Positions 39,203 to 48,740 of a DNA stretch of 64,000 nucleotides are shown in pieces. The stretch covers positions 1,860,001 to 1,924,000 of the forward strand of contig NZ_AP017369.1 in the NCBI RefSeq assembly GCF_002355155.1, given 5' to 3'. The number at the start of each line of letters is the position of its first letter. Position 1 is the first letter of the stretch. The notes beneath the pieces are model-generated. The model ran no database searches. It saw nothing but the letters and a program-made list of their open reading frames with translations, and was not told the DNA's origin. The stretch is from Corynebacterium suranareeae. Lineage in GTDB: Bacteria > Actinomycetota > Actinomycetes > Mycobacteriales > Mycobacteriaceae. The translations under genes were made by a program, and so were the position numbers.

Positions 39203-41170
39203 CTACTTCTCCTCCCCTTTGTTCGTATCGGTACCGGAGCCTGAGGTGCCGGAAGCATCGGCGCCTGAGGTGCCGGAAGTGCCGGAGTTTGATGCTTCAG
39301 GTGCCGCAGGTTCGCTTACGGAAACCGCAGCCGCGTTTTTAGCGTGGATCTTTTTTAGGTACTCCGGCTCATCTAATTCGCCGTTTGCTCGGCGCTCTTC
39401 GACGAGTTTCATCACACGTCCCATGCCGTTGACCGATGGCTTGGCAAAGGCTGGTTTACGTGACGCCAGAATAACCAGTGGTGCGGTAATCAGGAAGGTA
39501 ACAACCAGGTCGAAGGCAGTGGTGAGACCCAAGGTGAAGGCAAAGCCCTTGACTTCACCGACAGCCAGCAGATAAATCACCACAGCACCAAGCAAGGTAA
39601 CCATGTTGCCTGTAACGATGGTGCGTTTTGCACTTTCCCATGCACGAGGTGCTGCAGATCTAAAGGATCTACCTTCACGGATTTCATCCTTGATACGTTC
39701 GTAGAACACCACGAAGGAGTCAGCAGTCGTTCCGATACCAATGATCAAACCAGCAATACCGGCCAGATCAAGGGAGTATCCAATCCAACGTCCCAGCAGA
39801 ACAAGGGATCCGTAGACCAACACACCTGCGGCAAACAGGGTGAACAGGGATACAAAACCGAAGACACGATAGTACGCGAACACGAAAATGGCCACGAGGA
39901 CGATACCCACGATGCCTGCGATCAGACCAGCCTTCAAGGATGCTGCACCCAGTGATGGTGGCACGGTGGTGGTTGTGCCACCGCGCTCACCATTTTCACC
40001 GGCAAAGCTTAGTGGCAGTGCACCATAGCGCAGGTTGTTAGCCAGATCTTGAGCTTCAGTCTGGGTGAAATCACCAGTGATGGAGGTAGCAGATCCCACT
40101 GGGGTTGCTGATTGAATCACGGGAGCAGAAATAACCTCAGAGTCCAAGGTGATGGCAATCTGCTGCTGCAGGTACTGGTTAGTCAAAGAAGACCACGTTG
40201 CAGAACCTTGTTCCCCATCTCCGGATTTAAACGCAAAGTTGATTTCCATCTGTCCAGTCTGAGCATTGAATCCACCGGTGATTGGTCGGTTGGTATCAAT
40301 TTCATTACCGGTTAGGCGGGTACCGTTTTCTTCATCGGTTTCGCCATTGAGCAGCGGAGCAGGATCCAAAACGTATACGCCACCTGCTGCAGGATCACAC
40401 GTAACCAGAGGCAAACGTGGATCGTCTGTGCCTGCTAGCGGATCCATTTCACCGGAGGTGCACTGCATCAATGAGCTTGCAGCGATTTGAGTGGTGGGGT
40501 CAGTGGACTGGCGATCAGTGCGCAGCATGTCCGTGACTTCTTGTCGGCGCTGTGTGGCCTCAATGGAGTTTGCGGGCTCCTCCATTGGGGTGGCCGTCAC
40601 GGTCACTGGCTCAGGCTCAGTTGCTTCGGCGCCTTCTTCGGTTTCCGCTTCCGCTTCAGTGGAGGCAACAGCCTTGTTCATCTCATCCAAGGATGCATTT
40701 GCTTGCTCTTCGGTGATGACACCATATTCCACCCACCGATTAGCCATATCTTCCAGCGTTGTCATCAACGTGGTCATATCCGGCATGCCAGCTTGACCCA
40801 CAGGGCGGAACAGCAGCTGAGAGGTCTGTCCCAGTGATTGCGCCTGTGCGGTATCTTCACCTGGCACCGTGATCACCAGCGTGTTGCCGTCTGCCACCAC
40901 ACTTGCGCCAGACACCCCCATGCCGTTGACACGGTTTTCCAAAATGGTGCGAGCCTGATTCAGTTGGTCCTGAGTTGGATCTTGGCCTTGTGGCACAAGC
41001 GTTACTCGCGTTCCGCCTTGCAGATCAATACCCAATTTCGGTGTCGCAGAACGATCGCCTGTCAACAGCACCAACGCATAAACACCCACGACGATGAGCA
41101 CAAATAACGCTATGGCGCGTTTTGGCCATCGTTCCCAGGCACTAGCGGCACTCTTTTTTTGCCGAGCCAA
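39203..41170 (-). CDS. secD: Protein translocase subunit SecD
   Basis: Partner of SecF; 655 aa. The first helix is at about 16-36, followed by a large external domain (KLGIDLQGGTRVTLVPQGQDP) and five C-terminal helices with DLAGIAGLIIGIGTTADSFVVFYERIKDE, the SecD signature. A Glu/Ala-rich insertion at about residues 165-205 lies in the external domain, and the tail is a repeat of Gly/Ser/Thr/Ala (SGTSGTSGADASGTSGSGT). Its 287-bp upstream gap to yajC holds a GC-rich hairpin. Confidence 0.95.
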   Translation of the reverse strand: MARQKKSAASAWERWPKRAIALFVLIVVGVYALVLLTGDRSATPKLGIDLQGGTRVTLVPQGQDPTQDQLNQARTILENRVNGMGVSGASVVADGNTLVITVPGEDTAQAQSLGQTSQLLFRPVGQAGMPDMTTLMTTLEDMANRWVEYGVITEEQANASLDEMNKAVASTEAEAETEEGAEATEPEPVTVTATPMEEPANSIEATQRRQEVTDMLRTDRQSTDPTTQIAASSLMQCTSGEMDPLAGTDDPRLPLVTCDPAAGGVYVLDPAPLLNGETDEENGTRLTGNEIDTNRPITGGFNAQTGQMEINFAFKSGDGEQGSATWSSLTNQYLQQQIAITLDSEVISAPVIQSATPVGSATSITGDFTQTEAQDLANNLRYGALPLSFAGENGERGGTTTTVPPSLGAASLKAGLIAGIVGIVLVAIFVFAYYRVFGFVSLFTLFAAGVLVYGSLVLLGRWIGYSLDLAGIAGLIIGIGTTADSFVVFYERIKDEIREGRSFRSAAPRAWESAKRTIVTGNMVTLLGAVVIYLLAVGEVKGFAFTLGLTTAFDLVVTFLITAPLVILASRKPAFAKPSVNGMGRVMKLVEERRANGELDEPEYLKKIHAKNAAAVSVSEPAAPEASNSGTSGTSGADASGTSGSGTDTNKGEEK

Positions 41171-41242
41171 GAAAGTCTCCTTAAATTTTTATCAACCAGA
41201 CAACCACGCTTGTCGACGCCCACCTACTCCTACTACCACCCA

Positions 41243-41263
41243 CCCAAGCCGGGTGGGCTTGGG
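41243..41263 (-). other. GC-rich hairpin in the secD leader
   Basis: CCCAAGCC and GGCTTGGG pair around GGGTG, about 75-95 bases upstream of secD on its coding strand. No T run follows, so it may be an RNA structure in the leader rather than a terminator. A near copy of the 14-base word described in the findings lies nearby at 41207-41220. Confidence 0.4.
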
Positions 41264-41399
41264 GCGCGCAGGCACTAACGAGAAGGGCATGTAAGTGGTG
41301 CCTAACAGGTAGTGTTCAACCCAAAACATGCTACGCCATATGCGTAGTTTTGCCGTGCCTAACCCCTGTGAGTCTGGATACCTATACAAACCTATATAA

Positions 41400-41443
41400 A
41401 CAGCACCCTGACGCACATGAAATGTTTAGCGAAAGGGTGCTGT
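41400..41443 (-). terminator. Hairpin terminator after yajC
   Basis: ACAGCACCCT and AGGGTGCTGT pair around a 24-base loop; on the leftward strand TTTATATA follows. It separates yajC from secD, so secD may need its own promoter. Confidence 0.65.
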
Positions 41444-41457
41444 ATTTTTAATATTTT

Positions 41458-41823
41458 TTAACGATTCTCAGGGTGCCCATCGGCACGATCATCAAAATCA
41501 TCGTCATGGCGATCTACTTCTGGCTGATCAAACAACGTTGGTTCCTGCGCTTCGATTGGAGCATCAGCCTTCTGAAGCACTCGCACCACGGCAAGCTTTT
41601 CAAAAGTACTGATCATTCCCGGCGCAATTTCCAGGTCGACGGTCTCAGCGGTGGTAGCCACCACGGTGGCATGCTGGCCTGCAGTGGTGACAATACGGTC
41701 ACCTGGGACCACAGAGTCCTGCAGCTTTTGGATTTCAGCCATCCGTGCCCGCTGACGACGACTCATTAAAAACGTTGGAATGATAAATATAGCTAGAAGA
41801 ATAAGCAAAAAGACGATGTCCAT
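41458..41823 (-). CDS. yajC: Preprotein translocase subunit YajC
   Basis: Small membrane protein of the SecDF-YajC complex; 121 aa. The N-terminal helix MDIVFLLILLAIFIIPTFLMSRRQRARM is followed by the conserved LQDSVVPGDRIVTTAGQHATVV domain. The last 25 residues are an acidic/His tail (DRHDDDFDDRADGHPENR), longer than in E. coli. It lies between ruvB and secD on the same strand. Confidence 0.92.
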   Translation of the reverse strand: MDIVFLLILLAIFIIPTFLMSRRQRARMAEIQKLQDSVVPGDRIVTTAGQHATVVATTAETVDLEIAPGMISTFEKLAVVRVLQKADAPIEAQEPTLFDQPEVDRHDDDFDDRADGHPENR

Positions 41824-41872
41824 GATTAGCTAGTTTGCCAGACCATAGAACATCCTGGCTACCTGAGGGGAC

Positions 41873-42964
41873 TTAATAATCTCCAATGGTGCCTTCTGGT
41901 GGTTCTAATCCCAGGTGCCTCCACGCAGCTGCAGTAGCCACACGCCCTCGACCAGTCCTGGCGATCATGCCTGCTCGAACCAAATAAGGTTCACACACTT
42001 CTTCCACCGTGCCTGGTTCTTCACCCACAGCAACAGCCAAAGTGTTCACGCCAACTGGTCCGCCACCATGTCCACGAATAAGTGCATCCAGCACTGCCCT
42101 ATCGAGGCGATCAAGACCTACTTCATCGACATCAAACACAATCAACGCAGCATTGGCTGCACCGATCGTAATGTGACCATCGGCATGAACTTCTGCAAAG
42201 TCACGAACACGGCGCAACAGTCGGTTCGCGATACGAGGTGTGCCCCGAGACCGCGAGGCGATTTCTACCGCTGCATCGTTGTCAATGCCAACATTTAAGA
42301 TGCGTGCTGTTCTTTTAACCACCTTCGTCAGATCGGGAACATCGTAGAACTCCATCTGCGCGGTAAAGCCGAAACGATCACGCAAAGGTCCAGTTAACAT
42401 ACCAGACCTGGTGGTGGCCCCCACCAAGGTAAAAGGTGGAATCTCCAAAGGAATAGAGGTGGCACCAGGGCCTTTACCCACGATGACGTCGATGCGGAAA
42501 TCTTCCATCGCCATATACAGCATTTCCTCAGCTGGGCGTGCAATGCGGTGAATTTCATCGATAAACAACACATCGCCTTCCATCAGGTTGGAAAGCATTG
42601 CCGCCAAATCGCCCGCACGCTCTAAGGCAGGGCCAGACGTCATACGCAGACTTGTTCCCAATTCCTGCGCTATGATCATCGCCATGGTGGTTTTACCCAA
42701 TCCTGGAGGACCCGACAACAGCACGTGATCTGGAACTACACCACGGTTTTTTGCCCCTGTTAGCACGAGACTGAGCTGATCACGAACCTTGGGTTGGCCA
42801 ATAAATTCCGTTAAAGATTTTGGGCGAAGGGTAACTTCTGCATCATATTCATCTGGCTGCAGATTGGCATCAACGTTGGTGTCAGGTGCACGGCCTTGGC
42901 CGCTGTTTCGCCGAGGGGGAATCCCTCCCGGGATTTCAAACTCTGTTTTTTCCACGTCTGACAT
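41873..42964 (-). CDS. ruvB: Holliday-junction branch-migration helicase RuvB
   Basis: AAA+ motor of RuvAB; 363 aa. Walker [13 protein letters not shown] is at about 78-89, Walker [12 protein letters not shown] at about 132-142, sensor 1 is in [19 protein letters not shown] and sensor 2/arginine at [18 protein letters not shown]. The C-terminal winged helix is present ([26 protein letters not shown]). The ATG lies six bases after the ruvA stop, in the order ruvC-ruvA-ruvB. Confidence 0.97.
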   Translation of the reverse strand: MSDVEKTEFEIPGGIPPRRNSGQGRAPDTNVDANLQPDEYDAEVTLRPKSLTEFIGQPKVRDQLSLVLTGAKNRGVVPDHVLLSGPPGLGKTTMAMIIAQELGTSLRMTSGPALERAGDLAAMLSNLMEGDVLFIDEIHRIARPAEEMLYMAMEDFRIDVIVGKGPGATSIPLEIPPFTLVGATTRSGMLTGPLRDRFGFTAQMEFYDVPDLTKVVKRTARILNVGIDNDAAVEIASRSRGTPRIANRLLRRVRDFAEVHADGHITIGAANAALIVFDVDEVGLDRLDRAVLDALIRGHGGGPVGVNTLAVAVGEEPGTVEEVCEPYLVRAGMIARTGRGRVATAAAWRHLGLEPPEGTIGDY

Positions 42965-42970
42965 GTTGGT

Positions 42971-43591
42971 CTACTTTCCACCGAGTTTTGCCAACGCAGC
43001 GCGCAATGCTCCACTGGTATCCAATGACGGATCAGCAGCAAGCACGAAAGTCACCGCATCATCTGATTGTTTCTCGCTAAAGCCCAATCCGACAAGCGCC
43101 TGGGAAACCTGCTCCACGACCACTTCAGAGGCGATGTTCACATTGGTCAAGGAGATTTGCTCCCCTTCCTCATCCACAACACCAGCGGCAAATGCTGCGA
43201 CTTTACCCTTTAGCTCAACAATAAGACGGTCGGCCATACGCTTTCCGACGCCAGGAACGCGCTGCAACGTTTTCGTATCGCCATTGGTGATCGCTTGTGA
43301 AATCTCCAGCGGACTCAACACAGATTCACATGCCAAGGCTAAACGTGGCCCCAACCCAGATACCGTTTGCAGGACGCTAAACATCTCCCGTGATTCATTA
43401 TCAATAAACCCATAGAGCTTCATGGCATCTTCACGCACCACCATCGTGGTTAAGACTAAAGCTTCCTCACCTCGAGATAACTGCGACAACGTATTGGGAG
43501 TGGCAACAACCTCATAGCCCACTCCATTGCATTCAATAACAGCAGAACTTAAACCAATATTGATAACAGTGCCACGAAGTGAGGCAATCAT
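42971..43591 (-). CDS. ruvA: Holliday-junction-binding protein RuvA
   Basis: Junction-recognising tetramer that loads RuvB; 206 aa. It begins MIASLRGTVINIGLSSAVIE (OB fold), followed by helix-hairpin-helix regions with LQTVSGLGPRLALA and LQRVPGVGKRMADRLI, the DNA-binding elements, and a flexible linker before the C-terminal RuvB-binding domain (QALVGLGFSEKQSDDAV). Between ruvC (38 bp upstream) and ruvB. Confidence 0.97.
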   Translation of the reverse strand: MIASLRGTVINIGLSSAVIECNGVGYEVVATPNTLSQLSRGEEALVLTTMVVREDAMKLYGFIDNESREMFSVLQTVSGLGPRLALACESVLSPLEISQAITNGDTKTLQRVPGVGKRMADRLIVELKGKVAAFAAGVVDEEGEQISLTNVNIASEVVVEQVSQALVGLGFSEKQSDDAVTFVLAADPSLDTSGALRAALAKLGGK

Positions 43592-43628
43592 GAAGACACT
43601 CCTGAATTATGTAAATGTATTTTAAGAA

Positions 43629-44294
43629 CTAATTAGTGTCAGCTCGTTGAAACTGACTTGGATGAGCAGCTTTCGCTGTCTCCGATGGATGCGATTGTGC
43701 TTGTTCTGCGTTATACGATGATTTTGCTTTACCCAGTTTTCCCTGCTGCACGCGCCGCCGCTTTTCCAACTCCTGAATTGAGTATTGCGATTGCGCACGC
43801 ATCAGCATGGGTGCTCGCCAACAATGGCAAACCGCCAAAGACAAAGCATCAGCAGCATCAGCTGGTTTTGGTGGTTCGCTAAGTCCTAAAATCCGGGTGA
43901 TCATCACCGTCATTTGCTTCTTATCAGCGCGGCCATTTCCTGAGATGGCCTTTTTCACCTCACTGGGTGTGTACATATGAACCGGCAATCCGCGTTCGGC
44001 AGCTGCCAAAATAAGAACTCCCACCGCGTGTGCGGTATTCATGACAGTGGAGACATTGCCACGTTCAAAGACTCGCTCAATAGCAACCACATCTGGGGTG
44101 TATTCATCCATCCACTCACCCACGGCTTTACTTAGCCGAAGAAGCCGCTCTGACAGCTCTGCATCAGCCGGAGTGCGAACCACGCCCACCGATACCGGAT
44201 AAACGGTACGACCTCGACCTGCTTGAACCACAGATAAGCCACAACGAGTAAGACCTGGGTCAATGCCCATTACTCGAAGCCCTTCATGGTTCAT
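43629..44294 (-). CDS. ruvC: Holliday-junction resolvase RuvC
   Basis: RNase H-fold endonuclease cutting junctions presented by RuvAB; 221 aa. [14 protein letters not shown] carries the first catalytic aspartate (D12); [24 protein letters not shown] supplies the glutamate; the last acidic pair is in [14 protein letters not shown]. The tail from about 170 is a 50-residue basic/polar extension (Lys/Gln/Ser) beyond the usual end. AAGGA lies six bases before the ATG. First gene of ruvC-ruvA-ruvB. Confidence 0.96.
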   Translation of the reverse strand: MNHEGLRVMGIDPGLTRCGLSVVQAGRGRTVYPVSVGVVRTPADAELSERLLRLSKAVGEWMDEYTPDVVAIERVFERGNVSTVMNTAHAVGVLILAAAERGLPVHMYTPSEVKKAISGNGRADKKQMTVMITRILGLSEPPKPADAADALSLAVCHCWRAPMLMRAQSQYSIQELEKRRRVQQGKLGKAKSSYNAEQAQSHPSETAKAAHPSQFQRADTN

Positions 44295-44357
44295 GGTGGA
44301 TCCTTAAATGTAAATGGCTGCTATTCCATCTTCAGTTTTAGCACATAATTGCGATCG

Positions 44358-44397
44358 CCCCGCTATTCCCGGTGTTTTAGCTGCGGGAATGGCGGGG
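44358..44397 (-). terminator. GC-rich hairpin after yebC
   Basis: CCCCGCTATTCCC pairs with GGGAATGGCGGGG (one G-T pair) around GGTGTTTTAGCTGC-like loop bases, 24 bases beyond the yebC stop. No clear T run follows on the leftward strand. Confidence 0.55.
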
Positions 44398-44420
44398 TGA
44401 ACAGTGTGTAAAGAGCTGAA

Positions 44421-45176
44421 CTAGTCGTTTTCTAGCTCCGCTAGAACCTCATCGCTTAAGTCGATGTTGGTGTAGACGTTTTGCACATCGTCAGAGTCTT
44501 CCAAAGCATCAACCAGCTTGAAGATCTTACGCGCACCATCAGCGTCCAAAGGAACCTCTACAGATGCACGGAAATCGGAATCAGAATCTTCTACTTCGAT
44601 GCCTGCTCCAACAAGAGCGTCGCGAACAGCCTGAATATCAGTCGGTGCGCAGGTGACCTCGAATAGATCTCCGTTATCGTTTACTTCTTCTGCACCTGCT
44701 TCCAGAACAGCCATCAGCACATCATCTTCGCTCAGATCGCCCTTTTGAACAGTCACGACACCCGTGCGGGTGAACATGTAGGACACTGAGCCGGATTCGC
44801 CTAAGTTGCCGCCATTTTTAGTCATTGCGGTGCGAACTTCAGTGGCTGCACGGTTGCGGTTATCGGTCAAACACTCAATGAGCATTGCAACACCGTTTGG
44901 GCCGTAACCCTCGTACATGATGTTCATCCAGTCAGCACCGCCGGCTTCTTCGCCGGAACCACGCTTGCGGGCGCGCTCGATGTTGTCGTTAGGTACGGAA
45001 GCCTTCTTGGCCTTCTTGATCATGTCATCAAGAGTTGGGTTCGCAGACGGATCTCCACCGCCTGTGCGTGCTGCAACCTCGATGTTCTTGATCAGCTTGG
45101 CAAATTCCTTGCCGCGCTTGGCGTCATTAGCAGCCTTCTTGTGCTTGGTAGTCGCCCATTTTGAGTGGCCAGCCAT
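44421..45176 (-). CDS. yebC: YebC/PmpR-family protein (DUF28)
   Basis: 251 aa, three-domain YebC protein: [23 protein letters not shown] start, [28 protein letters not shown], then [48 protein letters not shown], the family signature. Members are DNA-binding regulators or, as recently shown for some, help translation through difficult stretches of prolines. It precedes ruvC on the same strand, the widespread order. Confidence 0.95.
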   Translation of the reverse strand: MAGHSKWATTKHKKAANDAKRGKEFAKLIKNIEVAARTGGGDPSANPTLDDMIKKAKKASVPNDNIERARKRGSGEEAGGADWMNIMYEGYGPNGVAMLIECLTDNRNRAATEVRTAMTKNGGNLGESGSVSYMFTRTGVVTVQKGDLSEDDVLMAVLEAGAEEVNDNGDLFEVTCAPTDIQAVRDALVGAGIEVEDSDSDFRASVEVPLDADGARKIFKLVDALEDSDDVQNVYTNIDLSDEVLAELEND

Positions 45177-45420
45177 ATGCTCCCTTTCGTCGTCTAGCTT
45201 CCATCATCCACCTAAAAGGTTCTTTAAATAATCACCTGAAAATGGCATCATTTAGTCAAATTTTTTAAACAATGCACTTCGGTGGCGAAAGCCGGGTAGC
45301 TTCCCTGGAAGCGGAGTTGGTAGTTGGAACTGATAAACCAGTATACGCAAAGGTCAAATGAGGAAACCTTAGGGTGGCTAATTTCTGTCGTATTACCGGA
45401 TTCTGATGTCTTAAAAAGTC

Positions 45421-46269
45421 CTAGTCTTTGCGCAATGGGATAGATTGCGCACCTTCACGAAGGGTGCGTGTCATTCCTTCTTGATTCACGATCGCCACCA
45501 AATCTCCCTTTTGGTTAAACAAACGACCATGAGTCAATGCTCGTCCAGAAGATGCGGAAGGAGAACGCTGATCGTACAAAAGCCACTCATCAACCCGGAA
45601 CGGACGCAAAAACCACACTGCGTGGTCTAATGATGCCATCTGCATCTTTGCTCCAGGATGTGGAACTAGCGCACCATGCAGCAAAGTCATATCTGACAAG
45701 TATGTTAGGGAACATTGGTGGAACGTAGGATTATCAGGAAGATCTGCGGTACAACGAATCCACACCGCCTGCTCAGTGGCAGTAAGATCACTCAGTTCCA
45801 ACTGATCCTGAGGGATTACACGGATATCCCATTCAGCCCATTCATCAAGAACTTTCCTACTTGAAATCGGCATTCGTTCCACAGTTCCCGTAATCTCATC
45901 AGGGCCTGGAACTTTACGCATCTTGTCCATGTGCTCAATGCCTTCATCGCCTCGATGAAAACTCGCCTGCATGCTAAAAATTACTTCGCCGTCTTGAACA
46001 CCACGCACCGAACGGGTGACATAGCTTCGACCATCACGAACACGATCAACTAAATAAACAGCGGGGGCTTTGGGATCGCCGGGTGCAATGAAATAGCCAT
46101 GCAGTGAATGCACGGTGTAAGCGCTATCAACAGTATGGGTTGCAGCAACAAGAGCTTGAGCCGCTACCTGCCCCCCGAAAGTCCTAGCTAAATACGATTC
46201 AATAACTGGGCCTCGATAAATATCACGGTCGATCTTTTCTAGCGTTAAAATTTGTTCAATAGATTTCAC
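45421..46269 (-). CDS. tesB: Acyl-CoA thioesterase II
   Basis: Double-hotdog thioesterase cleaving acyl-CoA; 282 aa, the TesB length. The N-terminal hotdog has TFGGQVAAQALVAATHTVD and HSLHGYFIAPGDPKAPAVYLVDRVRDGRSYVTRSV; the C-terminal hotdog has ASLDHAVWFLRPFRVDEWLLYDQRSPSASSGRALTHGRLF, with the catalytic Asp, Ser/Thr and Gln region. It is a lone gene between yebC and the rightward membrane protein. Confidence 0.93.
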   Translation of the reverse strand: MKSIEQILTLEKIDRDIYRGPVIESYLARTFGGQVAAQALVAATHTVDSAYTVHSLHGYFIAPGDPKAPAVYLVDRVRDGRSYVTRSVRGVQDGEVIFSMQASFHRGDEGIEHMDKMRKVPGPDEITGTVERMPISSRKVLDEWAEWDIRVIPQDQLELSDLTATEQAVWIRCTADLPDNPTFHQCSLTYLSDMTLLHGALVPHPGAKMQMASLDHAVWFLRPFRVDEWLLYDQRSPSASSGRALTHGRLFNQKGDLVAIVNQEGMTRTLREGAQSIPLRKD

Positions 46270-46377
46270 TGATTACTCCAAAATAATTAATCCACTTTCG
46301 TGATGTTACTCACAAAGTTTAGCGCGCGCAGAGGCACAATAATGTGATGTTTCGACCATTACGTTACGGTAGGTGCC

Positions 46378-46863
46378 ATGACCCCACAGAAACTTCACCG
46401 TTTTGCAGCCATCTTAGAGATGTTTACCTGGACGTTGCTGATCATCGGCATGATCTTAAAATACGGTGGAGTAACAGAGGCAGTAACCCCCATCGCTGGA
46501 GGTATTCACGGTTTTGGCTTCCTATGTTTTGCAGCCATCACCATTACCGTGTGGATTAACAACAAGTGGACTTTCCCACAAGGCCTCGCCGGACTGATCG
46601 TCTCAGTTATCCCGTGGGCTGCACTCCCCTTTGCATTGTGGGCAGATATAAAGGGCCTCGTTGCAGGTGGATGGCGTTTTTCAGATCCAGCCGAAACTCC
46701 CCAAAATTTCTTTGACAAGATTTTGGCTCAGCTGGTTAGACACCCCGCACGCTCCATTCTGATCCTGTTAGTCATCATTGCGATCGTCTTTTCAATCCTT
46801 TTGGCAATGGGACCACCCTATGATCCCGATGCGATTGCAGATTCCGTCAGTTCGCCACAATAA
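46378..46863 (+). CDS. DUF3817-type integral membrane protein
   Basis: 161 aa with about four helices: residues 11-30, 45-65, 73-93 and 128-150. The pattern GGIHGFGFLCFAAITITVW with WTFPQGLAGLIVSVIPWAALPF is that of the DUF3817 membrane family; function unknown. It stands alone, with a hairpin terminator six bases after its stop. Confidence 0.82.
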   Translation: MTPQKLHRFAAILEMFTWTLLIIGMILKYGGVTEAVTPIAGGIHGFGFLCFAAITITVWINNKWTFPQGLAGLIVSVIPWAALPFALWADIKGLVAGGWRFSDPAETPQNFFDKILAQLVRHPARSILILLVIIAIVFSILLAMGPPYDPDAIADSVSSPQ

Positions 46864-46868
46864 TGTAG

Positions 46869-46890
46869 AGCCTCCTCAGGGAGGCTTTTT
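46869..46890 (+). terminator. Rho-independent terminator after the DUF3817 gene
   Basis: AGCCTCC pairs with GGAGGCT around TCAG and is followed by five T. Confidence 0.9.
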
Positions 46891-46952
46891 CGCTCCTACA
46901 TTAAGCGAAATTACGTGCGAATCCACCAGGATTCTGAACTCGCCTTAGTTTT

Positions 46953-47176
46953 ATGGTGAATCCTAACGCTTTTCGGCCCCGAAACCGTTAGGATTCACCA
47001 TCAGTTCAAGGGATCACCTCGGAAATGGTGAATCCTAACGCTGGATGCTTTCAGGATTCACATATGCCCCACCAGTCACAAAATGAAGGCCTTCCAGAAT
47101 CGCCTCTAAGGGCCTAAACAACCCCAGCCCACATAAATACTCATTCGAGAAATTCCAAGCCCTTAAATCGGCTACA
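46953..47176. repeat. ATGGTGAATCCTAACG repeats and inverted R3 copy
   Basis: ATGGTGAATCCTAACG at 46953-46968 is matched by its perfect 16-base complement at 46986-47001 and repeated directly at 47025-47040, so a 16-bp hairpin plus a third copy is present. After TTTCAGGATTCACATATGCCCCACC (shared with 56160 onward) comes an inverted R3 copy with AGAATCGCCTCTAAGGGCC and AAATACTCATTCGAG. No gene is apparent in 46891-47193. Confidence 0.8.
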
Positions 47177-47193
47177 GCCCGAGATGCCTCACA

Positions 47194-47658
47194 CTATGTC
47201 AGCAAATCAGTATCTAAAAGCTCGAAAAATTCTGGCAATGGTGCAGTACCGCCCAGTCTGAGGAAACGAATTGTCTTGCGGGTTCTTAGATGCCGGGTGT
47301 CACTGACTGCTTCATTGTAAAAGCGGTGGGCTAGTTCGACGCGGGTCGCAGCGTCAACGATGGATTCCGGAAGTGAGGATCCATGGTGAAGGATGAGTTC
47401 GGAGATTTCCCGTTCGGCACGTGCTCTTTGGGTAAATCGCGAATATTCCAAAGGGATAGCTTCTGCCCGCCGGGATGCTTCCGAAGAATCTGGCAGCAAT
47501 GCCCCCACTAATGCCGCACGGCGATCTAATGCTGCTTGGAGGGCTTGTCGTGCAGAATCAGTACGAATGTGCAGGCGATTGAGGCGTTGAGCAGTAAAAT
47601 ATGCCCACAACACAATGGCTGTGACGATAACAGCAATGAGGAGATAGACAAGGGTCAT
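47194..47658 (-). CDS. Small membrane-anchored protein of unknown function (LemA-like shape)
   Basis: 154 aa from the ATG at 47658 (MTLVYLLIAV), which overlaps the pimA stop as ATGA; the open frame extends further up but inside pimA. One N-terminal helix (2-20) is followed by a long helical cytoplasmic or external domain with ARQALQAALDRRAALVGALLPDS and AATRVELAHRFYNEAVSDTRHLRT, an arrangement recalling LemA proteins. It is coupled to pimA and probably acts with envelope lipid synthesis, but nothing shows how. Confidence 0.65.
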   Translation of the reverse strand: MTLVYLLIAVIVTAIVLWAYFTAQRLNRLHIRTDSARQALQAALDRRAALVGALLPDSSEASRRAEAIPLEYSRFTQRARAEREISELILHHGSSLPESIVDAATRVELAHRFYNEAVSDTRHLRTRKTIRFLRLGGTAPLPEFFELLDTDLLT

Positions 47659-48740
47659 CCAAGTCTCACTTTGTCCATCGCAATTGTTTCGTAAACCGCC
47701 ATGACCTGTGTGGATACAGTCGACCAATCGTAGGCATTGGCACGCTGTATGCCCGCATCTATGAGGGCGAAACGGGAGGAGGGGGCGTCGATAAGCGCTT
47801 GAAGTTTTTTGGCCAAGTCGGCGTCAGACCCGGTCTTAAAAAGCACGCCCGCAGGTTGCGCGGCCTCTGAATCGATGACTAAGGAAAATGCCTCTAAGTC
47901 GCTGGCGACGACCGCGCAACCAGCCGCCATGGCTTCGACCAGAACAATGCCAAAGCTTTCGCCACCGGTGTTGGGTGCGACATAAATATCCGCGCGACCT
48001 AGAATTTCAGCCTTTTCTTCATCACTTACCCGGCCGACAAAGTTGATGCCTGCGACGTCTCGCGGGGTTCCACCACCAATAACTGTGCATTTAAAGGGGC
48101 GGTCCAGCCGGGTTAGGGCGCGCAATAAAATATCAAGGCCTTTTCGGGACTCATCAAGCCGACCTAAAAAGACGATTTCAACTGGATCGTTGGGCTCAAG
48201 TTGGCGTGCTGACTGAAACATGGCCGTTTCAACCCCATTGGGAATCAGCACCGGATCGCCGCCGATTTGCTCAACTTGCCAGCGCCTAGCCATTTCAGAC
48301 ACAGCAATTCCTGCGCGCACCTTCTCAAGCATTGGTGAGAGCACCGGCAAAAACGCTTTGAGCAACTTCGAACCGTTACTTGAGGCATGGTAGGTAGCAA
48401 CGATGGGACCTTCGGCAAATCGCAGCGCAGCCATGGAAAAACTAGGCGAATTTGGCTCGTGAATATGCAGGACATCAAAGTTTCCTTCGCGCAGAAACTT
48501 ACGCACTGTCTTAAACATTTTCGGACCAAAGCTTAGGCGCGCAACCGAGCCGTTGTAAGGAATCGGAATGCTGCTGCCACCGCGCACGACAAATTCAGGC
48601 ACATTCGTATCTGCACTACACGGCCCAAGGACCTGAACCTCATGCCCTTGAGCGATAAACGTTCGGGCTAAATCAAGGATGTGTGCTTGAACTCCACCTG
48701 GTTCATCGAAGGAGTAGGGGCAAACCATACCTATTCGCAC
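47655..48740 (-). CDS. pimA: Phosphatidylinositol mannosyltransferase
   Basis: GDP-mannose-dependent GT4 enzyme that adds the first mannose to phosphatidylinositol, starting PIM, lipomannan and lipoarabinomannan synthesis at the inner face of the membrane; 361 aa. The acceptor-side loop YSFDEPGGVQAHILDLARTF, the donor-site FLGRLDESRKGLDILLRAL and the E-x7-E motif ESFGIVLVE are all in place. It follows the acyltransferase without a gap, within thrS - HIT - pgsA - patA - pimA, the same order as in Mycobacterium. Confidence 0.95.
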   Translation of the reverse strand: MRIGMVCPYSFDEPGGVQAHILDLARTFIAQGHEVQVLGPCSADTNVPEFVVRGGSSIPIPYNGSVARLSFGPKMFKTVRKFLREGNFDVLHIHEPNSPSFSMAALRFAEGPIVATYHASSNGSKLLKAFLPVLSPMLEKVRAGIAVSEMARRWQVEQIGGDPVLIPNGVETAMFQSARQLEPNDPVEIVFLGRLDESRKGLDILLRALTRLDRPFKCTVIGGGTPRDVAGINFVGRVSDEEKAEILGRADIYVAPNTGGESFGIVLVEAMAAGCAVVASDLEAFSLVIDSEAAQPAGVLFKTGSDADLAKKLQALIDAPSSRFALIDAGIQRANAYDWSTVSTQVMAVYETIAMDKVRLG

